This document shows, in pieces, positions 1-8,500 of a DNA stretch of 64,000 bases (positions are counted from its first letter, which is position 1; every line of letters begins with the position of its first letter). Source of the stretch: CAVWNR01 sp963756525 (GTDB lineage Bacteria > Actinomycetota > Actinomycetes > Mycobacteriales > Jatrophihabitantaceae); assembly GCA_963756525.1 (NCBI GenBank), contig CAVWNR010000004.1:186001-250000 (forward strand), read 5' to 3'. Both the position numbers and the translations under genes were made by a program. The notes beneath the pieces were generated by a model that was not told where the DNA came from, searched no databases, and saw only the letters and a program-made list of their open reading frames with translations.

Positions 1-309
1 GCGGCCGACCGGGCGGAGCAGCAGGTAGCGCAGCGTCCCGGCCTGCGCTTCGCCGGCGATCGCATCGCCGGCGATGACCGCGACGGCCGCGGGCAGGAAG
101 AGCGGCAGCACGATCGCGAGCGCCGCCACCGCGAAGAGCGACCCGTTGGCCAGTACCGCGGAGAGAAACGCCGGACCCTGGCCGGGACGTGGGCCGAGGT
201 GCGTCACGGCGAGCAGCACCGCGACGGTGATCGGCAGCGCGTTGAGCAGCACGAGCGAGAGCCAGGTGCGCGGCCGGCGGAACAGCTTGGCCAGTTCGAC
301 GCCGATCAC
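1..309 (-). CDS. ABC-2 type transporter permease, N-terminal part
   Basis: This is the first ~103 residues of a membrane permease that continues past the left edge. The start is a GTG at 309, since the other nearby ATGs (at 343 and 328) run into stops within a few codons. The protein opens with a basic cytoplasmic stretch (ELAKLFRRPRTW), then a hydrophobic helix (LSLVLLNALPITVAVLLAV), then a second long hydrophobic span (AVAALAIVLPLFLPAAVAV). It then has the sequence AGEAQAGTLRYLLLRPV, which is typical of ABC-2 permeases (the GT-RYLL-RPV segment). It lies 30 bp downstream of the ATPase gene on the same strand, so the two should form one exporter. The substrate cannot be told from sequence. 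Confidence 0.85.
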   Translation of the reverse strand, partial: MIGVELAKLFRRPRTWLSLVLLNALPITVAVLLAVTHLGPRPGQGPAFLSAVLANGSLFAVAALAIVLPLFLPAAVAVIAGDAIAGEAQAGTLRYLLLRPVGR

Positions 310-339
310 GGCTGCACCCGGCTCATCGCCTCGCCCGCC

Positions 340-1245
340 TCATCGCTCGACCCGATCGCCGGCCGGACCGGTCGCGGCAAGGATGACCTCCTCGAGCGTG
401 CGCCGCTCCGGGGCGAGTTCGGCTACCCGCAGCCGGTGCCCGACCAGCAGCGCATTGAGCTCGGCCGGGTCGGCGCCGCGAACGATCAGCCGGTCGCCGT
501 CGCGCCGTTCCACTCGCCCGTCGAGCAGCGACGCCGCGGCGGCCGCGTCCGGGGTGCGGACCACCGTCCGCCCGGTCAGCGTGCGCAGGGCGTCGAGATC
601 GTCCTGTAACGCCAGCCGACCCTGATTCAGCACGCCGATCCTGGTGCACAGCTGCTCGACCTCGGCGAGCAGGTGGCTGGACAGAAAGATGGTCACGCCG
701 TCGGCGTTGAGCTCGAGAAGCAGGTCTCGCACCTCGCGGATCCCTTGCGGATCGAGGCCGTTGGTCGGCTCGTCGAGCACCAGCAGCTCCGGCGTGCGCA
801 GCAACGCCGCCGCGAGTCCCAGCCGCTGCCGCATGCCCAGCGAGTACGCCTTGACCGGCCGCCGCCCGATGCCGGCCAGACCGACCCGGTCCAGCGCATC
901 GTCGATGCGCCGCCCGCGATCACCCCGCGACGTCGCCGGCCCGCTCGCGTCGATCAGGGCGAGGTTCGCCCGCCCGGAGAGGTGCCCGTACGCCGCCGGC
1001 GCCTCGACCAGCGATCCGACGCGCGGCAGCACGCGGCGAGCCGCGCGCGGCATCGGCTCGCCGAACACCTCCATCCGCCCCGACGTGGCGTAGACCAGTC
1101 CGAGCAGCATCCGCACCGTCGTCGTCTTCCCCGAGCCGTTCGCCCCGAGGAACCCGTAGATGTCCCCGGCGCCGACGCGCAGGTCGACCCGGTCGACGGC
1201 CAGCACGGATCCGAACCGCTTGGTGAGCCCGTACGTGGCGATCAC
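340..1245 (-). CDS. ABC transporter ATP-binding protein
   Basis: This is a 301-residue nucleotide-binding subunit that would power the permease encoded just downstream. Visible motifs are Walker A GANGSGKTT (about residues 34-42), the signature SLGMRQRLGLA, Walker B LLVLDEPTNGLDPQG, and the switch histidine in SSHLL. The C-terminal ~80 residues form the extra domain common in ABC-2/bacitracin-type ATPases. The start is GTG at 1245 (VIATYGLTKRFG), where family homology begins. That codon overlaps the stop of the upstream LolA-like gene by 4 bp, so the genes are probably translationally coupled. A longer frame upstream of this GTG is antisense-like low-complexity sequence and was not used. Confidence 0.93.
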   Translation of the reverse strand: MIATYGLTKRFGSVLAVDRVDLRVGAGDIYGFLGANGSGKTTTVRMLLGLVYATSGRMEVFGEPMPRAARRVLPRVGSLVEAPAAYGHLSGRANLALIDASGPATSRGDRGRRIDDALDRVGLAGIGRRPVKAYSLGMRQRLGLAAALLRTPELLVLDEPTNGLDPQGIREVRDLLLELNADGVTIFLSSHLLAEVEQLCTRIGVLNQGRLALQDDLDALRTLTGRTVVRTPDAAAAASLLDGRVERRDGDRLIVRGADPAELNALLVGHRLRVAELAPERRTLEEVILAATGPAGDRVER

Positions 1246-2336
1246 GAGCCACCTGCCCCGCGCAGCAGCTCGTCGGCCGCCGTGCGCAGCGTGCCGAGCG
1301 TGACAGTGCCGGTCAGCAGCCAGGCCCGTTCGCCGACATCCTGGGTGAGCACCAGGCTCAGCGGCCCGACGGTCACCCACTGCTCGCTCGCGTTGTCGGA
1401 GCTGCCCTGTCGGCCGGCGAGCTGCGCGCGCAGCTCGTCGGCGTCCCAGTAGGGCAGCGGCGCGGCGGCGAACTCCGTGACGCCCTGCCCATAGACACCG
1501 ATCGCGCCGATCGGCGCCACGACGTCACTGCGCGCGAAGCCGGCCAGCCGAGCCGGAGGAGCGCCGGCCTCGAGGTGTTCGACCTCGGCGGCGAGGTCAG
1601 GCTGGTCTACGCCGCGAACCCGCGCACCGGGCGGCGGCGTGAACCCGGTGGTGGCCGCCGACGGTGCCCGCGTGTCGAGGTCGAGGAACTGAGTCGACAT
1701 CACGGTCAGGCCCGCGCCCGCTACCTCGACGCGCAACGGCAAACCGGTGCGGGGGTCGGCCCATACGTCGACGTGGTCGATGGTGCTGCCCGGCTCACCC
1801 GGCCGCAGCCGCACACCGGCGGCATCCCGACCGGCGACCCGCACCGACGGCAGGCGCCGCACCTGCGCCGGCGTCGCCCCGCTCAGCAGCCGCCGGCCGA
1901 GACTCGGTGGCAGCAGGTCGGCCGCCACGGGTAGCCGCACCTGCTGCGACGGCGATTGCTCCGTAACCGTCGCGACGTTCGCCTCGTAGTCCCAGGTCCA
2001 GGTCGTGGGACCGTCCTGCTGCATATCCGACTCGCCGGTCGCGCTGAGCAGGTCGACCCGCCAATCCTGCCCGCTTCGCCACCAGACGCGCAGCTGGCTG
2101 GTGTCGCCGAGCAGGTCGGTCAGCGAGGAGAAGTCGCTGGTGACCGGCAGCGCCAGACCACCGGAGGACTCCGCATAACCGGAGTAGCCTACGGCCGCCG
2201 ACGCCTTGATCCGCGCGAGCAGCTGCGCCGCAGAAGGGCCGCCGCCGCTCGCCGGCAGCGCCGCGACGAGCGTCGGGACCGCCGCCAGTGCCGCCGCAGC
2301 CGCCAGGACCACACTCCACCGCCAGCCGCGGAGCAT
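1242..2336 (-). CDS. Exported LolA/RseB-like protein of an ABC exporter operon
   Basis: This 364-residue protein starts with a signal peptide or membrane anchor (basic RGWRW, then a hydrophobic run of about 20 residues ending near ALPASGGG). The rest resembles the LolA/MucB-RseB beta-sandwich: QLLARIKAS, SGYAESSGG, an LRVWWRSGQDWRVD segment, a TWTWDYEANV strand, and RVAGRDAAGVRLRP before a second beta-rich part. In actinomycetes such proteins often sit next to ABC-2 exporters and are called sigma-E regulatory or lipoprotein-carrier-like. Their true role is not established, and there is no outer-membrane Lol system to serve. A ribosome site (GGTGAGGA) lies just before the ATG. It is followed without a gap by the ATPase and permease genes. 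Function beyond the fold is inference. Confidence 0.8.
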   Translation of the reverse strand: MLRGWRWSVVLAAAAALAAVPTLVAALPASGGGPSAAQLLARIKASAAVGYSGYAESSGGLALPVTSDFSSLTDLLGDTSQLRVWWRSGQDWRVDLLSATGESDMQQDGPTTWTWDYEANVATVTEQSPSQQVRLPVAADLLPPSLGRRLLSGATPAQVRRLPSVRVAGRDAAGVRLRPGEPGSTIDHVDVWADPRTGLPLRVEVAGAGLTVMSTQFLDLDTRAPSAATTGFTPPPGARVRGVDQPDLAAEVEHLEAGAPPARLAGFARSDVVAPIGAIGVYGQGVTEFAAAPLPYWDADELRAQLAGRQGSSDNASEQWVTVGPLSLVLTQDVGERAWLLTGTVTLGTLRTAADELLRGAGGS

Positions 2337-3699
2337 TCCTCACCCTACGTCCGCGGCGGGAACAGCCGCTCAGATCCGGCCGCGCGAGGTCTATCGGCTC
2401 ACCGAGTCCGGACCGCCCGGCTACAGCGCCGCGCCGTGGCAGTGCGTGATCAGCGCAGGCACCGGGACGGCGGCGGGCGACACGATCACCCTCGACGGCG
2501 GCGCCGGCGCGACCTGCACGGTCGTCAACACCGACCAGCCGGCGCGGCTCACCCTCCGCAAGGTCGTCGACCCCGGGTCCAGCGGGTCCACCAAGACCCC
2601 TGCCGACTGGACGCTCACCGCCTCCCCGAACGGCATCCCGGGTCAGCCCCCGGTCAGCGGGAACGGCGCCGACGGCGTAACCGATCAGGCCGTCTCCGCC
2701 GGCAGCTACACGCTCGGCGAGCAGGGCCCGGCCGGTTTCACCGCCGGGACGTGGACCTGCACCGGCGGCACGCTCGACGGCACGACCCTGACGCTGGCCC
2801 TGGACGACGCCGCGACGTGCACCATTACCAACACGGCTCGCGTGCCGACGCTCACGCTCGTCAACCGGGTCGACAACGGCACCACCGGCGGTACCGCGCA
2901 GCCGACGGACTGGACGCTGTCCGCGACCGGATCGACGACCATCAGCGGCCGGAGCGGTTCCGGTGACGTGACGGGAGTGGCTGCGGTCGTCGGCACGTAC
3001 GACCTCGGCCTGGCCGGTGGGCCGACCGGGTACACCGCGTCGGCCTGGACCTGCACCGGGGCGGCGTCGAGCACCGGCAGCACCGTGACGCTGGCCGAGC
3101 GCGACGCCGCGACGTGCACCATCACCAACACCGCGGACGCGGCCACGCTCACCCTGATCAAGCGAGTGGTCGCGGCCTCCGGTAACCCCCAACCACCGAC
3201 CGCCTGGACGCTGCGCGCCGACGGGCCGACGTCGCTCACCGGCGTGACCGGGTCCGCCGCCGTCACCGACGTCGCCGTCCCGATAGGGAACTACGTGCTC
3301 AGTGAGTCCGGCCCACCCGGGTATCGGACCTCCGCCTGGTCCTGCTCCGCCGCCGCGGTCAGTGACGCGACGGTGTCCATCGACCTCGGCGCCGACGTGG
3401 TCTGCACACTCACCAACACCGAGCAGAGCCCCTCGACGCCGACGGCGCCGCCCAGCGGGACCACCTCTGCGCCACCAACGAACCCCACATCGCCGCCCCC
3501 GAGCGGCCCGACCACCCCAGCCCCACCCGAGCCGACGCTCCCGCCGACCGTCCAAACGCCGCCCGACGCCGGCGGCCCGCTCGCGTTCACCGGTGCCCGT
3601 CCGCTGACGTGGCTCGTCCTCGGCGGAGTCCTGCTCGGACTCGGTATGTGCCTCGTGCTCGTCGGCCGATCTCCGCGGCCACACTGCCGTCGACGCTGA
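2206..3699 (+). CDS. LAXTG-anchored surface protein of prealbumin-like repeats, 5'-truncated
   Basis: The recognisable coding sequence starts at about 2387. It holds a partial repeat, then three complete repeats of about 85-95 residues. Each begins LTL-[RVI]-[KN]-x-V, carries a GPPGY or GPTGY turn and ends C-T-[IVL]-x-N-T, as in prealbumin-like or SpaA-like adhesin domains. A Pro/Thr-rich linker follows, then LAFTG, a hydrophobic span and a basic tail. That is an actinobacterial LAXTG signal for class E sortase. The N-terminus is missing. The frame stays open back to an ATG at 2206, but that stretch is antisense to the LolA-like gene and has no signal peptide. The gene therefore looks truncated within its first repeat and may be a pseudogene unless an unusual leader exists. 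Confidence 0.7.
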   Translation: MIRASSCAAEGPPPLAGSAATSVGTAASAAAAARTTLHRQPRSIPHPTSAAGTAAQIRPREVYRLTESGPPGYSAAPWQCVISAGTGTAAGDTITLDGGAGATCTVVNTDQPARLTLRKVVDPGSSGSTKTPADWTLTASPNGIPGQPPVSGNGADGVTDQAVSAGSYTLGEQGPAGFTAGTWTCTGGTLDGTTLTLALDDAATCTITNTARVPTLTLVNRVDNGTTGGTAQPTDWTLSATGSTTISGRSGSGDVTGVAAVVGTYDLGLAGGPTGYTASAWTCTGAASSTGSTVTLAERDAATCTITNTADAATLTLIKRVVAASGNPQPPTAWTLRADGPTSLTGVTGSAAVTDVAVPIGNYVLSESGPPGYRTSAWSCSAAAVSDATVSIDLGADVVCTLTNTEQSPSTPTAPPSGTTSAPPTNPTSPPPSGPTTPAPPEPTLPPTVQTPPDAGGPLAFTGARPLTWLVLGGVLLGLGMCLVLVGRSPRPHCRRR

Positions 3700-3740
3700 T
3701 AGGTGGCTTGACATTCCGGGAAAGCGGACACCGCGCTGAG

Positions 3741-5555
3741 TTATGCGGTGCAGCCGCTACTCGCGGTGTAGAACGGCGGGCCGGAAAGGCCCGGTCCGGT
3801 TATCTGCGGGCGGTTCGCGCCGCCGCCGGGTGGGTAGGCGGTGTCGAACCACTGCCGGAAGAACTGGTCGAGCCGGTGCTGGCATGCCGGGCTCTGGTTG
3901 GGCAGCCACTGGTGCAAGCCCGCCTCGAGCTGGGCCTCGGTGATCACCCCGCCGCCGTAGCGGCGCTGGAGATGCTGCAGCGCCTGGACGAAGTTGGTCT
4001 TGCCGAGGATCTGGCGCAGCGCGATGTAGGCGATCCCCGGCCGGGTGTAGGTCGCCGACCCGGAGAACAGGCCGTACGGCGTGGGGTCGGACGGGGCAGC
4101 CGTCCAGAACGTGCCGCCGCTCGCGTAGCTCTTGTCGAACTGCGCGACCAGGCTCTGCTCGAACGCGGCCTGCCCGGCCGGCGAGTACGGGCCGCCGGCC
4201 GCGGCCTCGGCCTGCCTCGCGGCCGCGAGATATTGGCCGAGCGTCGCAAAGCCTTCCTTGAAGAATGTCAGATTGTAATTCGCCTCGGAGACGTTGTCGC
4301 CCCACCACTGGTGGATGTTCTCGTGGTAGAACGTGCTCAACCCGATCCGTCCGCACGCGAATGTGATCATCGTCTCCATTTCCTCTTCGAAGCTCGCGCA
4401 CGGCTGGCCGACGACCACGCCGTCGGAGGTGAACGGATAGCTGCCGTTGAAGAGGCTCTGGAAATTGGTGATGTCCTCCTGCTGGTTCATGATGGCCAAA
4501 TTCGCGGCCTTCTGCGCGGCGCTGATCGAGCTGGCCTGCGCCTCGTAGTACCGGACGCCGTTGTCGGCCGTTCGCTCGGTGAGGTCGAAGTGGCCGACGC
4601 TGTTCTCGACCTGGTAACTGGCGACGGGCATGCCGGCGTGCCAGTGCCAGCTCGCCGAACCGCGCGGGAACTGCGCGCTCGGCGGGTTGTCCCGCGACGA
4701 CACGAGCACGCCGTTGGCGACGACGGTGCGACCGGCCGTCACCGTGTCGTAGAAGTCGTAGGTCGGCTTGGCGCTCGGGTGGTCGTTGAGCGGCATCCAG
4801 TCTTCGGTGCCCACGGGTTCGGTCGTGACGAAGCCGCCGTCGCCCGGTGGGGTGTCGGAGCGGAACCAGCCCTCGGTGGTGCCGTCGCCGTCGTTGTGCA
4901 CCCCTGGCCGGCCGCTGTAGTAGACGGTCACGGTGAACGGCGCGCCGTCGCGGATCCGGTTCCGCGGGGTGATGACGAGCTTGTTCGCCGGGCACTGCTG
5001 GCCGTCGCGCGCGTCGGGCGCATCGTCGGCGGTGAGCTCCGGTGAACAGGCCGGCGGCAGCGGGTTGTTGGCGGGTCCGCCGACCGGCGTGTGCTGCGAC
5101 ATCTCATGCGCACGAGGGTCCGGGTCGTTCGGGCCGCGCGGGTCACCCGGATACGTCGGCTGGACGAACCGGAACTGCGCCGGGCGCCCGTCGACGAATA
5201 CCGCACCGACACTCATGTCCGGGCCATTCACCGGGTCGATCGAGGTGCGCTCGAAATCGAGGCTGAAATCAGTCAGGCATTGTGTCGCGCGGTCGGTGAG
5301 CACAACATGGTTGCCCGCCAGGAATCGGTTGGACACCGCGTCGTACACCATGTGAATGTCGGTGTGCAGGCTGGTATAGCCGCCGTTTCCGGTGGCCGGG
5401 TAGACGTGGTCGCCGTAGTGCGAGAGCGTGCGTGCGCCCGACGAACAGCCACCGCCCCACCCAGTCCCCTGGGTGGTCGCCGCGTACGCACTGGACGACG
5501 CCGCTAATACCGCGGCCCCGGCGACGGCGCACCAGGTCGTAACCCTGCGCATCAC
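3741..5555 (-). CDS. Secreted M1-family zinc metallopeptidase
   Basis: This is a 604-residue exported protease. Residues 1-25 form a signal peptide (basic MMRR, hydrophobic core, SSAYA cleavage region). An N-terminal beta domain follows, then the thermolysin-like catalytic domain. The zinc motif HENIHQWWGD (H411, E412, H415) is followed by KEGFA with E434, which gives exactly HExxH-X18-E. The usual GAMEN aminopeptidase motif is replaced by EEEMET, so exopeptidase specificity is uncertain. A Tyr-rich segment after the active site may supply the catalytic tyrosine. The gene ends convergently with the LAXTG protein and is 15 bp downstream of the M14-domain gene, probably in the same transcript. 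Together they suggest an extracellular peptide-degrading function. Confidence 0.9.
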   Translation of the reverse strand: MMRRVTTWCAVAGAAVLAASSSAYAATTQGTGWGGGCSSGARTLSHYGDHVYPATGNGGYTSLHTDIHMVYDAVSNRFLAGNHVVLTDRATQCLTDFSLDFERTSIDPVNGPDMSVGAVFVDGRPAQFRFVQPTYPGDPRGPNDPDPRAHEMSQHTPVGGPANNPLPPACSPELTADDAPDARDGQQCPANKLVITPRNRIRDGAPFTVTVYYSGRPGVHNDGDGTTEGWFRSDTPPGDGGFVTTEPVGTEDWMPLNDHPSAKPTYDFYDTVTAGRTVVANGVLVSSRDNPPSAQFPRGSASWHWHAGMPVASYQVENSVGHFDLTERTADNGVRYYEAQASSISAAQKAANLAIMNQQEDITNFQSLFNGSYPFTSDGVVVGQPCASFEEEMETMITFACGRIGLSTFYHENIHQWWGDNVSEANYNLTFFKEGFATLGQYLAAARQAEAAAGGPYSPAGQAAFEQSLVAQFDKSYASGGTFWTAAPSDPTPYGLFSGSATYTRPGIAYIALRQILGKTNFVQALQHLQRRYGGGVITEAQLEAGLHQWLPNQSPACQHRLDQFFRQWFDTAYPPGGGANRPQITGPGLSGPPFYTASSGCTA

Positions 5556-5570
5556 ATACCTTCTTTCCGG

Positions 5571-8500
5571 TCAGGACGACGGACGGTCGGCGTCGGGTGG
5601 CACGTCGCGGCGGCCGCCGCTCGGGTTGACCGGCCGGTTCTTCACCGCCGGCCGGTGACCGGCCGCGACCGGTGGGGCGGCGGCGTGTGCGTGCGCCGCG
5701 GCCTTCGCGGTCTCCGCGGTCGCAGCTCCGGCGGGAATCGCGCTGCCGGCCGGGTAGAGCACGCCATTGAGGAGGAGGTGCTCCTCCTCCGTGGTCCAGG
5801 CGCGGAACCACGGGTCGAACCCGTACAGGATCGCGTGACCCGCGCCGAACGGCTGATCGACGATCGCCGGTCGGCCGGGCAGGGTGGTGTCGGCGTTGAC
5901 CTCGTAGCCGTAGCAGTTGCCGAACCCGGCAGGGCCGCCGCAGTTGCCGGCCGGCGCGAACGTCGAGACGGCGGTGGCCGGCGGGATGGTGCCGCCGTTG
6001 CCGCCCAGCGTGGCCGGGTCGAAGTTCGGGTCGCCGTTGGACTCGCGGTAGATCCAGCCGCCGGCGTCCATTCCCCACGCCGCCGGGTCCGCGGTGTTCC
6101 ACGTCGCGTCGAACGTCGAGCCCGGCGTGCTGATGCCGTTGATCGTGCTGGTGTTCAGCGTGGTCACGCCCGCGTTCAGCGCGCTTGCAGCGCCGCCGGC
6201 ACCCGTGCCGAGGAAGGTGCCGCCGGCGTTGACGAACGTCTGTAGCGCCTGGGCGGGCGTGCCGGCCGTGCCGGTGGGGGTGGTCGCGGAGATCGTTGCC
6301 GCCGGGTCGATCAGCACGGTGAAGCCGCCGGTTTGCAGCACTCCGTTGGCCAGGTCGGTCGAGGTGACCTGCGTGATCTGCGAGGTGGGCACGCCTTCCT
6401 TCTGGGTGAGGTCGAACAACGCCTCGCAGTAGGTGCGCGTCGAGCCCGAGCCGGCACAGTAGCCGTTGCCGGTGCCGGGAAACGCCGGGTTGGTCGGCAC
6501 GGTCGGTCCGCCGGTGTAGATCGCGATCTTCGGCAGGCGCATCGCATAGTGGCTGATCGGATAGCCGGACAGGCCGTAGACCGGCGTCTCCCAGCCCGCG
6601 GCGTCGGCCCTGATCGTGCGCAGTGAGACACCCGAGACCAGCGCCGCGCCGCTGGCGAAGTGCCGGCCGTCCGCGTCGAACCCGGTAGCGGCGCGGGCGA
6701 CACTCGCCCCCTGTCCGAGCAGCTGGTGCACCATCGCCAGCCCGGCCGCCGAGTCGGTGTCGAACGCGTATACCGGGTGCTTGCGGTTCGGTGCGGTCCC
6801 CAGCGCCGGCGCGCCGATCCGGCTCAGCCGGGCGGTGCGCGGCATCTGCTGGGTCAGGAACCCGTCACCGGCGAAACCGCGCAGCAGCGAGTACGACCAG
6901 GTCACCACGTCGTAGAAGTAGTTGAACGGCAGGTACGGATTCTCGCCGAGGACGGCCTGGATCCAGTGCTTGTTGCCCTGGCTGAGCGGGATGTACAGCG
7001 TGCCGGCCGGCAGCGTGATCGTCCTGGTGAGCACCGGCGTGCCCTGGCCCTGCGGGGCGCTGATGTCGAAATCGCCGAACGGGTGCGCTCCCTGCACGGT
7101 CACCGCCCGGTCGAGGCGGTACACGTCGACACCGACGTACTGCAGATCTTTGATCGTCGTGGCGACGTCACCGGAGTGCTGGCCGGGCAGGTAGTAGTAG
7201 CCGCACGCCGTCGTGTTCGGCTCCTGGTCGATGGAGCTCTGCCCGATCTCATACTGGTCGATGACCGGCGGGCTTACCTGGGTGTTCGACTGGATCGTGC
7301 AGTTGCGGCCCTGCGCGACGGCCTGCGGCCACTGGCTGACCCAGGCGCTCTGCAGCGCGGCCTTGTCGTCGGCGACGACGTTGACCGTGGTGTCCATGGC
7401 CAGGTAGTGGTCATAGACCTGCTTGCCGTAGCTCTCGTCGTTGCCTTTCTCGTAGGTCATCCCGGCGCCGCCCATCAGCAGCGCGGGCACCGTGTCGCCG
7501 TACTCGGGGACGAACATGTCGTACTCGTTGTAGTTGCGGTACTGCCCGGTCTGGTCGTTGAACGCCTTCTGGATCGCCGGGCCGATCACGTTCTGGATGG
7601 ACGAGAGCGCCGGGTGGGAGATCTCGTTGAGGGCGGCGTCCTGGTCGGGCGGGAAGAAGTAGCCGGACTGCTGCTGGTGCGCGTCGATGAAGAACAGGCC
7701 CGGGTATTTCGTTATCGCGCCGATCAGTGCGCGGTTCTCGGGCATGAAGAACGTGCCGCGGTCGCGGTTGGGGTCGAAGTCCCAGGCGGTGGTGCGGTTG
7801 TCGTTGTCGCGGTCGTCGGGGGCGGTGACCGGCTGGATGAACAGATCCAGGTTCGACAGCCGCTGCGCGTTGTCGCAGTCGGTGCGCGCGGCGAGCTCGT
7901 AGAGCTCCTTCACCGACGCCTCGCCGCCGGCCGGCTCGTTGCCGTGCGGAGTGCCGGTGATCCACGCGAACGCGGGCCGGAACGCGACCTCCGACCGCGC
8001 GATCGCCGGCGGGGTGGTGCCGTCGATCACGCCGCGCCAGAACGCCTGGTCGTTACGCCCGGAGTCCAGGTTCGCGATATTGGACGGCGAGCCGATGACC
8101 ACGTAGTAGAACGGCGTGCCGAGCACGCTCGTCCCTTCCCGGACCAGCTTCGCCGCGACCCGCCGGCCGGTGGATGCGGGGTGGGCGTTGATGGCATGGA
8201 CGACGGCCTGGAGGTAGGCGGTGAGCTGCGCGGTCTTCTTCGCCGACGGGTTCGGCCCGGCCAGCCCGTCACCGGTGCTGCCGCTGCCGAGCGTGGTGCC
8301 GAAGAACGAGTCGTAGGTGGGGATGTTCGGGTCGTACGCCGACGCGCTGGTCGGGCACCCCTGCTGGCGGGTGGGGGTGCCGGGCGCGTCCGGGATCGGC
8401 AGCTCGCCGCCGACCGTGTCGGCCTGGTCGCTGCTGCGGTAGGGGCAGAACCGAACGGCGGTCGAGTCGGCCACGCCGGCCGGGCACGCCGCGTCGGGTG

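Noticed and set aside
3700..3740. Terminator between the convergent LAXTG protein and M1 peptidase genes
   Set aside because: No stem of useful length could be drawn in the 41-bp gap.
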